Shown here in pieces: positions 33,971 to 44,411 of a DNA stretch of 64,000 nt. The stretch's first letter is position 1. Every line of letters begins with the position of its first letter. Both the position numbers and the translations under genes were made by a program. The notes beneath the pieces were generated by a model, which made no database searches, was not told the origin of the DNA, and saw nothing but the letters and a program-made list of their open reading frames with translations. The stretch comes from Bradyrhizobium sp. cir1 (GTDB lineage: Bacteria > Pseudomonadota > Alphaproteobacteria > Rhizobiales > Xanthobacteraceae): contig NZ_JACIHE010000019.1 in NCBI RefSeq assembly GCF_014198245.1, forward strand, positions 113,341-177,340. Reading direction: 5' to 3'.

Positions 33971-34771
33971 ATGCCGAACCGGCTCGAAACCTGGCGCGTC
34001 GAGGCCTACAACACCGCAAAACAGTCCGAAAACAAGATGCATGACGACACGGTGGCCCGCCGCTTCGGCTTTTCCGGTGGGCTGGTCCCCGGCGTCGACG
34101 TCTTCGCCTACATGATGCATGTGCCGATCGCACGCTGGGGCCGCGATTTCCTGTCCCGCGGTCTGGTCGAGGCGCGCTTTATCAAGCCGGTTTATGACGG
34201 CGAGACCGCCGATATCGATGCCACCGAGCACAATGGCCTGCTGACGATCGAGGTCTTCAGCCGCACCGAACTGTGCGCCACGGGGACGGCCGTGTTGCCG
34301 GCGACAGCGCCAGCGGTATCGCTGAGTGACTATATCGAAGTCCCCGCTGTCGCCGAACGCAAGCCGGTCAGCCCCGCCACCTTCGAGACCGGCAAGTGGC
34401 TCGGAACGGCGCCGCGCCGCTGGGCCGGGCAGGCGGCGAGCGAGTATCTCGCCGACATCAGGGAGACCGATCCGATTTTCGCGCGCGAGGGGCTCGGCCA
34501 TCCCGGCCTGATCCAGCGGGTCATGAACCGCGTCCTTGTCGACAACACCATCCTGGGTCCGTGGATCCACGTCGGCAGCCGCATGCAGCTGCTGTCGCTG
34601 GCACGCGCCGGCGACGAGATCACCGCGCGCGCAAAGGTCACTTCGAACTACGAGAAAAAGGGCCACCGCTTCGTCGAGCTCGACGCGCTGGTCGTCGCCA
34701 ACGGCACGACGCCGATTGCGCTCTGCCAGCACACCGCAATCTACCAGCCGCGCGAGCAGGCGGCGGCGTAG
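33971..34771 (+). CDS. MaoC-like double hot-dog protein
   Basis: Protein of 266 residues with features of two hot-dog repeats. In the first, HDDTVARRFGFSGGLVPGVD resembles the MaoC active-site helix region, but the usual His-Gly after the loop is replaced by Pro-Gly. The second repeat (residues about 165-260) has LIQRVMNRVLVDN and THVGSR-like segments leading to KVTSNYEKKGHRFVELD. A dehydratase or acyl-binding role is therefore only tentative. GGAGAAGG precedes the ATG at 33971. It is a single gene ahead of a family A repeat. I do not recognise a specific substrate or pathway. Confidence 0.75.
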   Translation: MPNRLETWRVEAYNTAKQSENKMHDDTVARRFGFSGGLVPGVDVFAYMMHVPIARWGRDFLSRGLVEARFIKPVYDGETADIDATEHNGLLTIEVFSRTELCATGTAVLPATAPAVSLSDYIEVPAVAERKPVSPATFETGKWLGTAPRRWAGQAASEYLADIRETDPIFAREGLGHPGLIQRVMNRVLVDNTILGPWIHVGSRMQLLSLARAGDEITARAKVTSNYEKKGHRFVELDALVVANGTTPIALCQHTAIYQPREQAAA

Positions 34772-34800
34772 CGCCGAACCGTTCACGCCTCAAAAACCGG

Positions 34801-34920
34801 TGTCATGCCCCGCGAAGGCGGGGCATCCAGTACGCCGCAGCCCCTCGATTCATCACAACCGTCTCGGAGTACTGGATCGCCCGCCCCAGTGCGCAAGTGC
34901 GCACAAGGCGGGCGATGACA
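34801..34920. repeat. Palindromic repeat, family A copy 2
   Basis: Same TGTCAT/ATGACA ends and ATCCAGTAC/GTACTGGAT inner stem as copy 1. Left hairpin GCCCCGC/GCGGGGC. Right hairpin CGCCCGCC/GGCGGGCG, with an extra inserted hairpin (GTGCGCA and TGCGCAC) in its loop. Confidence 0.88.
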
Positions 34921-34964
34921 GTTGTGGGTGTGAAAGAGCGAGCGACCGTCTGCGAAAGAGTCCC

Positions 34965-37337
34965 TTACGCCGCCTGGCCCTTCGCATCCTGGATCGCGCG
35001 CCACACGCGCTCCGGGGTCAGCGGCATGTCGATGTGCTTGATGCCGTAGTCGGAGAGCGCATCGAGCACGGCGTTCACCACCGTCGACAGGCTGCCGGCG
35101 CAGCCGGCTTCGCCGCAGCCCTTGCTGCCGAGCGGGTTGGTTGTGGCCGGCACCGGGTGGTCGCCGACCGTCATGAACGGCACGTCCTCGGCGCGGGGCA
35201 GGGCGTAGTCCATCAGCGAGCCCGTGATCGGCTGGCCGCTCTCGTCGTAGCGGATGTGCTCCATCAGCGCCTGGCCGATGCCCTGGACCACGCCGCCATG
35301 GAGCTGGCCCGCGACCAGCAGCGGATTGATCACCGTGCCGAAATCGTTGACCGCGCTGTAGCGCACGATCTGCACCACGCCGGTGTCCGGATCGATCTCG
35401 ACCTCGGCGACGTGGCAGCCGTTCGGGAACGCGGAGGCGACCGGATCGCTGGTGTGGTCGACATCGAGCGAGTCGGGCACGCCGTCCGGCACCTTGCCCT
35501 CATGCAGCTTCTTGGCGAGCTCCATGATGTCGATGCTACGATCGGTGCCGGCGATCGTAAAGCTGCCGTCGGCGAACTCGATATCGGCCTCGGACGCTTC
35601 CAGCATGTGCGCGGCGGCGCGCTTGCCCTTTTCGATCACGAGCTTCGAGGCCCCGACGATGGCCTGGCCGCTCGCGGTGATCGAGCGCGAGCCGCCGGTG
35701 CCGTTGCCGGTGTGGACGATGTCGCTGTCGCCCTGCACGAGCTTGACGCTCTCGAAAGGCACCCCGAGCTGCTCGCAGAGCACCTGCGCGAACGGCGTGG
35801 CATGGCCCTGGCCGTAATCGAGCGTGCCGGTGATGAGCTGCACGGTGCCATCAGCATCGAACACGATCTTGCCGAGCTCGGGGCTCGGCGGCGCGGTGAC
35901 TTCGAGGTAGGAGCCGACCGCGATGCCGCGCAGCTTGCCGGCCTTCCTGCTCTCCTTCTTGCGCTTGGCGAAATTCTCGTGGTCGGAGATGTCGAGCGCC
36001 TTGCTGAAGACGGCCTGGAAGTCGCCGCTGTCATAGGTGACGCCGGAGGAGGCGGCGAAGGGCATCTGGTTCTGCTTGATGAAGTTGCGCTTGCGCAGCG
36101 TCAGGCGGTTGATGCCCATCTCGTCGGCGGCGCGATCGATCAGCCGCTCCATGTAGTAGTTCGCTTCGGGCCGGCCGGCGCCGCGATACGCGCCCATCAG
36201 CGTGGTGTTGGTCAGCACCGTCTTGATGTCGACGCCCATCAGCGGCGTGCGGTAGACGCTGGAAAAATTCTTGCCGGTGTTGAGCGAGAGCGGCCCCGGC
36301 GCAACGCCGGTGATATAGGCGCCGAGATTGCCGTAGCCGGACAGCTTCGCCGCGAGAAAGTGCCCTTCCGCGTCGAGCGCGAGCTCCGCATGGATCTTCT
36401 GCGCGCGGCCGTGGCTGTCGGAGAGGAAGCTGGTGGAGCGCTCGTCGAGCCACTTCACCGGGCGTCCCAGTGCCTTCGCCGCGTACAGGATGCACATGTA
36501 CTCGGGGTAGTTGATGTTCTTCATGCCGAAGGAGCCGCCGACATTGGCGGTGAGGATGCGCACCTTCTCGTTCGACACTTTCAGGTTCTTGGCGAGATTG
36601 GCGCGGTTGCCAGCAACGCCCTGCGTCGGCACCTGAAGCGTGTAGCGCTCGGTCTTCTTGTCGTAGGAGGCGAGCCCAACGCGCGGCTCCATCGAGACCA
36701 CGGCGACGCGGGTGTTTTCGATGTCGATCCTGGTGACGTGGGCGGCGCTGGCAAAGGCCGCATTGACCTTGTCCATGTCGCCATAGTGGTAGTCGAGCGC
36801 GACATTGTTCGGGATGTGGTCGTAGAGCTGCGGCGCGCCGGGCTTGGCGGCTTCCTCGGGATCCGTCACCGCGGGCAACGGTTCGATGTCGAGCTCGACC
36901 GCCTCGGCTGCGTCGCGCGCCTGGGCCAGCGTCTCCGCCACCACGAAGGCGACGGGATCGCCGACGAAGCGGACCTTGCCGGTCGCCAGCGGCTGGCGGT
37001 TGGTCTGGAGCAAAGGCGAGCCGTCACGGCTCTTCAGCGGCAGGCCGCAGGTGAAGGGGCCATAGCCGGCGGCATCGAGGTCCTTGCCGGTCCACACTCC
37101 CAGCACGCCCGGCATCGCCTTGGCGGCGTCAAGGCCGATGCCGCGGATGACGCCATGGGCATGGGTCGAGCGGACCACCACGGCATAGGCCTGGCCGGGC
37201 AGATTGAAATCGTCGGTGTAGCGGCCCTTGCCGCGCACCAGGGTGTCGTCCTCCTTGCGGCGGACGGGCTGACCAACGCCATATTTTTGCAGTGCAATAG
37301 CGTTTTCGAGCGTGGACGATTTGGTGTGTTCTTGCAT
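34965..37337 (-). CDS. Xanthine dehydrogenase-family molybdenum-binding subunit (CoxL form II-like)
   Basis: Large subunit of a molybdenum hydroxylase, 790 residues. It starts with VGQPVRRKEDDTLVRGKGRYTDDF, shows the active-site loop AYRGAGRPEA and the C-terminal GSKGCGEAGCAGS with the catalytic glutamate. AYRGAGR marks form II; true CO dehydrogenases have AYxCSFR, so CO oxidation is unlikely and an aldehyde or N-heterocycle is the more probable substrate. The FAD and [2Fe-2S] subunits that normally sit beside it are absent on both sides, where a hot-dog gene and Ppx/GppA are found. It must use partners encoded elsewhere. The ATG at 37337 gives the full N-terminus. Confidence 0.9.
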   Translation of the reverse strand: MQEHTKSSTLENAIALQKYGVGQPVRRKEDDTLVRGKGRYTDDFNLPGQAYAVVVRSTHAHGVIRGIGLDAAKAMPGVLGVWTGKDLDAAGYGPFTCGLPLKSRDGSPLLQTNRQPLATGKVRFVGDPVAFVVAETLAQARDAAEAVELDIEPLPAVTDPEEAAKPGAPQLYDHIPNNVALDYHYGDMDKVNAAFASAAHVTRIDIENTRVAVVSMEPRVGLASYDKKTERYTLQVPTQGVAGNRANLAKNLKVSNEKVRILTANVGGSFGMKNINYPEYMCILYAAKALGRPVKWLDERSTSFLSDSHGRAQKIHAELALDAEGHFLAAKLSGYGNLGAYITGVAPGPLSLNTGKNFSSVYRTPLMGVDIKTVLTNTTLMGAYRGAGRPEANYYMERLIDRAADEMGINRLTLRKRNFIKQNQMPFAASSGVTYDSGDFQAVFSKALDISDHENFAKRKKESRKAGKLRGIAVGSYLEVTAPPSPELGKIVFDADGTVQLITGTLDYGQGHATPFAQVLCEQLGVPFESVKLVQGDSDIVHTGNGTGGSRSITASGQAIVGASKLVIEKGKRAAAHMLEASEADIEFADGSFTIAGTDRSIDIMELAKKLHEGKVPDGVPDSLDVDHTSDPVASAFPNGCHVAEVEIDPDTGVVQIVRYSAVNDFGTVINPLLVAGQLHGGVVQGIGQALMEHIRYDESGQPITGSLMDYALPRAEDVPFMTVGDHPVPATTNPLGSKGCGEAGCAGSLSTVVNAVLDALSDYGIKHIDMPLTPERVWRAIQDAKGQAA

Positions 37338-37551
37338 GGAATCGACCTGAAAAAGCCGGCAATTGCGCGATTTCGCGGGCGCCTGGAGGGGGCCGGACCC
37401 CCCTCAGATAACCCACCACCCCGTTCACGACAACGCACGAATGGGCATGGTCCCATGTGATGCGTTGTTGCGCATACCTGCCGCGCTGCTAATGTTTCAG
37501 GCGAAAAATCAATTCCAGACCGGCCCGACCGGCCGCGGAAAGACAGTTTGT

Positions 37552-38625
37552 ATGAATGACCACACGCGGCTCCGCGACGGCCATGTGCCGCACGGTGAGC
37601 TGGAGGGGTCGATGGCAGCGGTGGCGTTGGCCACCGACCCGGCCGTCCCCGCACAGGCGCTGGGAACCGGCGTCTACGCGGCACTGGACCTCGGCACCAA
37701 TAATTGCAGGCTGCTGATCGCCTGTCCGACCCACGACGGCTTTCGCGTGGTCGATTCCTTCTCGCGCATCATCCGGCTCGGCGAGGGGGTCTCGGCGACC
37801 GGCTCGATCAGCGAGGCCGCGATCGAGCGCGCCATTGCGGCGCTCAGCATCTGCCGCGACAAGATCAATCTGCGGAAGGCGCGGCGGTTGCGGCTGATCG
37901 CCACCGAAGCCTGCCGCGCGGCCTCGAACGCGGAAGGGTTTCGCAGCCGCGTCGCGGCCGAGACCGGCATCGAGCTCGAGGTGATCGACCGCGAGACCGA
38001 GGCCGCGCTTGCCGTGCTCGGCTGCTCGCCGCTGGTTGACCCCAGGGGCAGGGGCGCGATCCTGTTCGACATCGGCGGCGGCTCGACCGAGCTGGTGCGG
38101 ATTGAGCGCGACCCGGAGAATCCGGAGCCGCGTATCAAGGCCTGGATGTCGATCCCGTATGGCGTGGTCACGCTCGCCGAGCAGTTCGGCGGCCGCGACG
38201 TGACGCCGGAGATCTACGCCGCGATGGAGCGCGAGGTCGCAAGCCATGTCGCGCCGTTCGCCGAGGAACACGGCCGCGACCTCACTGAGATGCACCTGCT
38301 CGGCACGTCGGGCACGGTGACGACGCTCGCCGGCATCCATCTCAATCTGCCGCGCTACGACCGCCGCCGCATCGACAGCATCTGGATGAACGATTCCGAC
38401 ATCACCGCGACCATCAACAAGCTGCTCGGCATGAGCTACGAGGAGCGCGCGAACAACAACTGCATCAGCGTCGAGCGCGCCGATCTCGTGCTCGCCGGCT
38501 GCGCCATCCTCGATGCTATCAGGCGCGCCTTTCCGCTGCCGCGCCTGCGCGTCGCCGACCGCGGCCTGCGCGAGGGCATGCTGGTCGAGATGATGCGCGA
38601 GGATGGCGCGCTCAGGAGCTGGTGA
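37552..38625 (+). CDS. Ppx/GppA phosphatase family protein
   Basis: Exopolyphosphatase or guanosine pentaphosphatase of 357 residues with the ASKHA (actin-like) ATPase fold. The phosphate-1 motif is AALDLGTNNCRLL, phosphate-2 is ILFDIGGGSTELV, and the catalytic glutamate region is DRETEAALAVLG. The C-terminal helical and HD-like extension of E. coli Ppx is missing, as in many short alphaproteobacterial members. The ATG at 37552 is chosen; an in-frame ATG at 37612 with GGAGGGG just before it is a real alternative and keeps all motifs. The rlmE gene follows with an overlapping stop region, so the two are co-transcribed. Confidence 0.9.
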   Translation: MNDHTRLRDGHVPHGELEGSMAAVALATDPAVPAQALGTGVYAALDLGTNNCRLLIACPTHDGFRVVDSFSRIIRLGEGVSATGSISEAAIERAIAALSICRDKINLRKARRLRLIATEACRAASNAEGFRSRVAAETGIELEVIDRETEAALAVLGCSPLVDPRGRGAILFDIGGGSTELVRIERDPENPEPRIKAWMSIPYGVVTLAEQFGGRDVTPEIYAAMEREVASHVAPFAEEHGRDLTEMHLLGTSGTVTTLAGIHLNLPRYDRRRIDSIWMNDSDITATINKLLGMSYEERANNNCISVERADLVLAGCAILDAIRRAFPLPRLRVADRGLREGMLVEMMREDGALRSW

Positions 38626-38627
38626 GA

Positions 38628-39314
38628 ATGGCCAAGGACACCACCGGCCGCTTGCACGTCCAGGTCAAGACCGGCGGCAAGCGCAAGCTGTCGTCGAAGC
38701 TGTGGCTGGAGCGGCAGCTCAACGATCCCTATGTCGCGAAAGCCAAGGCGGCGGGCTATCGCTCGCGCGCCGCGTTCAAGCTGCTGGAGATGGACGACAA
38801 GTTTCGGCTCTTGAAGCCCGGCATGGCCGTGGTCGACCTTGGCGCAGCGCCCGGCGGCTGGAGCCAGATCGCTGCCAAACGCGTCGGATCGGTGGAAGGC
38901 AAGGGCAAGGTCGTCGCCATCGACCTCCTGGAGATGCCCGAGATTCCCGGCGTCGATTTCGCGCAGCTCGACTTCATGGACAATGACGCCCCTAGCAAGC
39001 TCACCGCGATGCTGGGCGGCGGCGCCGATGTCGTGATGTCCGACATGGCCGCCAACACCACGGGACATCGCAAGACCGACCAGCTTCGCATCGTCGGCCT
39101 GGTCGAGACCGCGGCCGCGTTCGCCTGCGACGTGCTCAAGCCCGGCGGCACGTTCCTGGCCAAGACGTTTCAGAGCGGCGCCGATGCCGATCTGCTCGCT
39201 CAGCTCAAGCGCGACTTTGCCACGGTGCGGCATGTGAAGCCGGCCGCGAGCCGGCAGGATTCCTCCGAGCGCTACGTGCTCGCGACGGGATTTCGCGGCG
39301 AGGCGAAGGCGTAG
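38628..39314 (+). CDS. rlmE: 23S rRNA (uridine-2'-O)-methyltransferase RlmE
   Basis: Ribose methyltransferase acting on U2552 of 23S rRNA in the large subunit, 228 residues. The SAM motif VVDLGAAPGGWSQ (68-80) and the K-D-K-E tetrad can be followed: Lys51 in RSRAAFKL, Asp in VMSDMAAN, Lys in GTFLAKTFQ and Glu in SSERYVLATGF. The N-terminal extension is basic, as usual for the family. AGGAG at 38614-38618 selects the ATG at 38628, two bases after the Ppx/GppA stop. A family B palindromic repeat starts four bases after its own stop. Confidence 0.94.
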   Translation: MAKDTTGRLHVQVKTGGKRKLSSKLWLERQLNDPYVAKAKAAGYRSRAAFKLLEMDDKFRLLKPGMAVVDLGAAPGGWSQIAAKRVGSVEGKGKVVAIDLLEMPEIPGVDFAQLDFMDNDAPSKLTAMLGGGADVVMSDMAANTTGHRKTDQLRIVGLVETAAAFACDVLKPGGTFLAKTFQSGADADLLAQLKRDFATVRHVKPAASRQDSSERYVLATGFRGEAKA

Positions 39315-39318
39315 CCAT

Positions 39319-39404
39319 CGTCATTGCGAGGAGCGAAGCGACGAAGCAATCCAGAATCCCTCCGCGGAAAGACTCTGGATTGCTTCGCTGCGCTCGCAAT
39401 GACG
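39319..39404. repeat. Palindromic repeat, family B copy 1
   Basis: CGTCATTGCGAG and CTCGCAATGACG form the ends. CGAAGCAATCCAGA and TCTGGATTGCTTCG form the inner stem. It separates convergent rlmE and the DHA2 transporter gene. Other copies: 43038-43151 and 56125-56205. Confidence 0.88.
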
Positions 39405-39414
39405 GGGAGCGAGA

Positions 39415-40905
39415 CTACCCCAGCCGCTGATCCCGCACGTTCTGCGTATCTTCCGTTGCCGCCTTCACGGCGGCCTTTTCCGCACCCTTGCCGGCGCCCT
39501 TGCGGCTCGCGATCTCCACCGCCTTGCGGCCGGAGATCTCGTGGCCGGCGTCGGCGGGCATCTGCCAGAAGAACCAGCTCGAGGCCGCCGAGGTCAGCGC
39601 CACCACGACGAAGGCGGGCGCGAACACGGTGGCGTTGAGCTCGCTGACATGGCTGAGCCACATCGTCGTCTCCACGGAGGCCGCGCCGACCGCGACGCCG
39701 GCGGAGACCGCGAGCTGCTGGTTGACGCTGACGAGCGTGGTAGCACGGCTCATCTGCGGGCTCTCCACGTCGGCATAGGCGACCGTGTTGATCGCGGTGA
39801 ACTCGAGCGAGCGGAAAAAGCCGCCGACCACCAGGATCACCATGATGATCAGCAGCGGGGTCGTCACTGTGAACAGTGCGCAGACGCCGAGGAAGAACGC
39901 GCTGACGATCGCGTTCACCGTCATCAGGTTGCGGAAGCCGAAGGTGCGGATGATGCGCGCCGCCAGCGTTTTCATGCCCATGGCCCCCAGCGAGGAGGCG
40001 AAGGTCACGAGGCCAGAATGGAACGGCGACAGGCCGAAGCCGATCTGCATCAGGAGCGGCAGCAGGAACGGGAGCGCGCCGATGCCGAGACGGAACAGGA
40101 AGCCGCCGAAGATTGCCGCGCGCAGCGTCGGCAGCCTGAGAAGCGAAAAGTCCAGCACCGGCGATCCCGTCCGCCGCGCGTGCAGGACATAGAGCGTCAT
40201 CGAGATCGCGCCGCCCACGACCAGCGCGGCCACCGTGCTCCAGGGCAGCAGATTGAGCCCGGCCACCGAGAGACCGAACGCGATGCCGGCAAGGCCGATG
40301 CCGGCGAGCACCATGCCGTAGAGATCGAACGGCTCCTGATCCTCGCTCGTGATGGGATCGATGAAGCGCAGCGCCATGAAGATGCCGAGCAGCCCGATCG
40401 GGATGTTGATCAGGAAGATCCAGTGCCAGGACGCATAGGTCGTGATGAAACCGCCGAGTGGTGGTCCGATCACCGGGCCGATCAGGGCAGGAACCGTCAC
40501 CCAGGCCATGGCATTGACCAGCGCGCTCTTGTCGACGGAACGCAGCAGCACGAGGCGCCCGACCGGCGTCATCATCGCCCCGCCCATGCCCTGCAGGATG
40601 CGCGCGAACACGAAATCGGTGACCGAGGTCGACAGCGCGCAGCCGACCGAGCCGACCATGAACACCCCGACGGCGATCGCGAACACCATCCGCGCGCCAA
40701 AACGGTCGGCGGTCCAGCCGCTCGCCGGGATGAACACCGCGAGCGACAGCAGGTAGGAGGTGATGGCAAGCTTCAGCGTCAGCGGGCTGGTGCCGATATC
40801 GGCCGCAATCGCCGGCAGCGAGGTGGCGATGACAGTCGAATCCATGTTCTCCATGAAGAGAGCAGTGGCCACGATCAGCGGAATGATGCGTTGCTTGTCG
40901 ACCAT
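39415..40905 (-). CDS. DHA2 family MFS efflux transporter
   Basis: Proton-driven drug-efflux-type permease of 496 residues with about 14 transmembrane helices. The DHA2 signature ALFMENMDSTVIATSLPAIA lies in helix 1, WTADRFGARMVFAIAV in the first cytoplasmic loop, RILQGMGGAMMTPVGRLVLL in helix 4 and VIGPPLGGFITTYASWHWIF (motif C region) in helix 5. The C-terminal tail is alanine- and lysine-rich and cytoplasmic. The substrate range cannot be read. The ATG at 40905 gives MVDKQRIIPLIVATALF, a normal start. It is convergent with rlmE and divergent from guaB, with a palindromic repeat in the guaB-side gap. Confidence 0.9.
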   Translation of the reverse strand: MVDKQRIIPLIVATALFMENMDSTVIATSLPAIAADIGTSPLTLKLAITSYLLSLAVFIPASGWTADRFGARMVFAIAVGVFMVGSVGCALSTSVTDFVFARILQGMGGAMMTPVGRLVLLRSVDKSALVNAMAWVTVPALIGPVIGPPLGGFITTYASWHWIFLINIPIGLLGIFMALRFIDPITSEDQEPFDLYGMVLAGIGLAGIAFGLSVAGLNLLPWSTVAALVVGGAISMTLYVLHARRTGSPVLDFSLLRLPTLRAAIFGGFLFRLGIGALPFLLPLLMQIGFGLSPFHSGLVTFASSLGAMGMKTLAARIIRTFGFRNLMTVNAIVSAFFLGVCALFTVTTPLLIIMVILVVGGFFRSLEFTAINTVAYADVESPQMSRATTLVSVNQQLAVSAGVAVGAASVETTMWLSHVSELNATVFAPAFVVVALTSAASSWFFWQMPADAGHEISGRKAVEIASRKGAGKGAEKAAVKAATEDTQNVRDQRLG

Positions 40906-41381
40906 GACGGATTGGTAATGAAAATCGGAAGGAACGGCGAGAATTGCGGCTTATCACCGCCGCCCGGCCGCGACCATTGCGGATCGACGCATAGCACCTA
41001 AATCCCGCGTAACAACGGTGTGACCCCCTCCGTCATTCCGGGGCGCGCCCCTTGGCGCGAGCTATGGTGCGCAATTGCGCACCTGAGAATCCATTGGGCC
41101 GCAGGATTCGCTGTGGGATGGATTCCGGGCTCGCGACTTCGTCGCGCCCCGGAATGACGGCGGGTGGGTCGTGCACGGGCCATCTACGCCGAATTTACCC
41201 TAAAAAAGCCTGTGCATGGCTGGCCAGCGGCTCGAATTGCTTTGATTCGTCACGCGGGCGTGCTATCGACCCGCGTCAACCCCACCGATGGGCTCCGATT
41301 CGACGGCGATGCCGCAAGGTACGCCGAGGGCGGCGCTCATCCATTGCTATTTGCGGCAGGGCCGCAGGAAGGAGTTGGCAG
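40906..41381. other. Intergenic region between DHA2 transporter and guaB
   Basis: This 476-base divergent gap holds the family F repeat at 41030-41160. The remaining 220 bases before guaB are free of genes and should contain its promoter, but no convincing -35/-10 pair stood out. Confidence 0.5.
41030..41160. repeat. Palindromic repeat, family F copy 1
   Basis: CCGTCATTCCGGGG and CCCCGGAATGACGG are perfect outer arms, with GGCGCGAGC, GGTGCGCAATTGCGCACC and GAATCCAT/ATGGATTC as inner hairpins. The related copy is at 55051-55151. Confidence 0.85.
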
Positions 41382-42875
<1,494 letters not shown>

Positions 42876-42903
42876 TCGCTCCGCGCTCGTGCCAAAATGA
42901 CGG

Positions 42904-43005
42904 TGTCATGCCCCGCGAAGGCGGGGCATCCAGTACGCCGCGGCTTCCCGGCTCAATCGTAACCGCCTCGGAGTACTGGATCGTCCGCCTTCGCGGACGA
43001 TGACA
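42904..43005. repeat. Palindromic repeat, family A copy 3
   Basis: Same ends and inner stem as the other two copies. Left hairpin GCCCCGC/GCGGGGC. Right hairpin CGTCCGC/GCGGACG (42982-42999), in which both arms differ from copies 1 and 2 but remain complementary. Confidence 0.88.
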
Positions 43006-43037
43006 GTGAGTGTGTGGCCCGCGCGTGCCACAAGCTC

Positions 43038-43151
43038 GTCATTGCGAGGAGCTCGCGACAAAATTGCGTAGCAATTTTGCGCTGATGCGACGAAGCAATC
43101 CAGTCCTTTTGTGTTGACGCGGCTGGATTGCTTCGCTTCGCTCGCAATGAC
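43038..43151. repeat. Palindromic repeat, family B copy 2
   Basis: GTCATTGCGAG and CTCGCAATGAC ends, CGAAGCAATCCAG and CTGGATTGCTTCG inner stem, plus an inserted AAAATTGC/GCAATTTT hairpin in the left arm. It ends 18 bases before the start codon of the next gene. Confidence 0.85.
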
Positions 43152-43169
43152 AGAAAATTGGAGGAAGCC

Positions 43170-44204
43170 ATGTCCCAAGATCAACATAGCGCCAAGCGCA
43201 TCGTTCTCGCCGCGCGTCCCGTCGGCGAACCCAAGCCATCCGATTTCCGCATCGAGGAATTCGCAGTCCCGACACCGGGGCAGGGCGAAGTCCTGCTGCG
43301 CACGATCTGGCTGTCGCTCGATCCCTATATGCGCGGCCGTATGAGTGAAGGCCCGTCCTACGCCGCACCCGTGCCGATCGGGGGCGTGATGGAGGGCGAG
43401 GCGGTCAGCGAGGTCGCGGCCTCCAACAATCCCGACTTTGCGGTAGGCGACATCGTGCGCATCCGCTCCGGCTGGCAGACGCATGCGATCTCGAACGGCA
43501 AGGGCCTGATCAAGGTCGATCCGAAGCTCGGTCCGATCTCGACATCCATCGGCGTGCTCGGTATGCCCGGCATGACCGCCTATACGGGCCTGCTCGACAT
43601 CGGCAAGCCTCAGGCCGGCGAGACCGTCGTCGTTGCCGGTGCCTCCGGCGCAGTCGGCTCCGCCGTGGGGCAGATCGCCAAGATCAAGGGCGCCCGCGCG
43701 GTCGGCATCGCCGGTGGCAAGGACAAGTGCGACTACGTGGTGAAGGAACTCGGCTTCGACGCGTGCCTCGATCATCGCGAAACCGATTTTCCGGCCAAGC
43801 TGAAGCTCGCCTGCCCGAAGGGGATCGACGTCTATTTCGAGAATGTCGGGGGCGCCGTGTTCGAGGCGGTGTTCCCGCTGCTCAACCCGTTCGCGCGGGT
43901 GCCGGTCTGCGGCTTGATCGCGCACTACAACGACACCGAGGCCAAGCCGCCGAAATGGGCCGCCAGCATGATGCGTGCGACCCTGACCAAGCGGCTGACT
44001 TTCCGCGGCTTCATCGTCTCCGACTTCGCCGCCCGCCATGGCGATTTCCTGCGCGACATGTCCGCCTGGGTCCGCGACGGCAAGGTCAAGTACAAGGAGT
44101 TCGTCACCGAGGGCCTGGAAAGTGCCCCCGGCGCCTTCATGGGCCTGCTGAAGGGTGCCAATTTCGGCAAGCAGCTGGTCCGGGTCGGGCCGGACAAGGC
44201 GTAA
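43170..44204 (+). CDS. NADP-dependent oxidoreductase, MDR family (CurA/PTGR-like)
   Basis: Zinc-independent medium-chain reductase of 344 residues. The N-terminal substrate half has WLSLDPYMRGRM, typical of the prostaglandin-reductase/CurA branch. The Rossmann half shows VVVAGASGAVGSAVGQIAKI and later YFENVGGAVFEAV and VCGLIAHYNDT. Enzymes of this branch reduce the double bond of alpha,beta-unsaturated ketones and aldehydes with NADPH. GGAGGAAG lies eight bases before the ATG at 43170. The gene has no operon partner: two palindromic repeats separate it from guaB, and a 13-bp hairpin follows it. Confidence 0.9.
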   Translation: MSQDQHSAKRIVLAARPVGEPKPSDFRIEEFAVPTPGQGEVLLRTIWLSLDPYMRGRMSEGPSYAAPVPIGGVMEGEAVSEVAASNNPDFAVGDIVRIRSGWQTHAISNGKGLIKVDPKLGPISTSIGVLGMPGMTAYTGLLDIGKPQAGETVVVAGASGAVGSAVGQIAKIKGARAVGIAGGKDKCDYVVKELGFDACLDHRETDFPAKLKLACPKGIDVYFENVGGAVFEAVFPLLNPFARVPVCGLIAHYNDTEAKPPKWAASMMRATLTKRLTFRGFIVSDFAARHGDFLRDMSAWVRDGKVKYKEFVTEGLESAPGAFMGLLKGANFGKQLVRVGPDKA

Positions 44205-44257
44205 TTTGCCGACACCAGCCCCTCGGGGCGGTGGATGGTTAAGAAAGAGTCACTAAT

Positions 44258-44294
44258 CGGTCACACCTGCCCGCAAAAGCCGCAGGTGTGACCG
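44258..44294 (+). terminator. Perfect 13-bp hairpin downstream of the oxidoreductase gene
   Basis: CGGTCACACCTGC (44258-44270) pairs fully with GCAGGTGTGACCG (44282-44294) around an 11-base loop. It lies 53 bases past the oxidoreductase stop. There is no T-run after it on either strand, so termination is plausible but not certain. Confidence 0.5.
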
Positions 44295-44411
44295 CCTGTT
44301 CATTGACCGGCCGACGAAGGCATTGAATCATCGCGCATATTTTGGGTGTTGCGATGTTAAGAGATTGTTCTTTTCTGCGTAATCCTCCTGGCCGCCGGCT
44401 ATTGGGCGACG

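Noticed and set aside
34965..37337. Carbon monoxide dehydrogenase
   Set aside because: The active-site loop is AYRGAGR (form II), not the AYxCSFR of true CO dehydrogenases, and the other two subunits are absent.
34536..37460. Very long open frame on the plus strand (974 codons)
   Set aside because: It is antisense to the molybdenum hydroxylase gene. High GC keeps the complementary frame open; its product is a low-complexity His/Arg/Ala/Gly-rich string with no domain.
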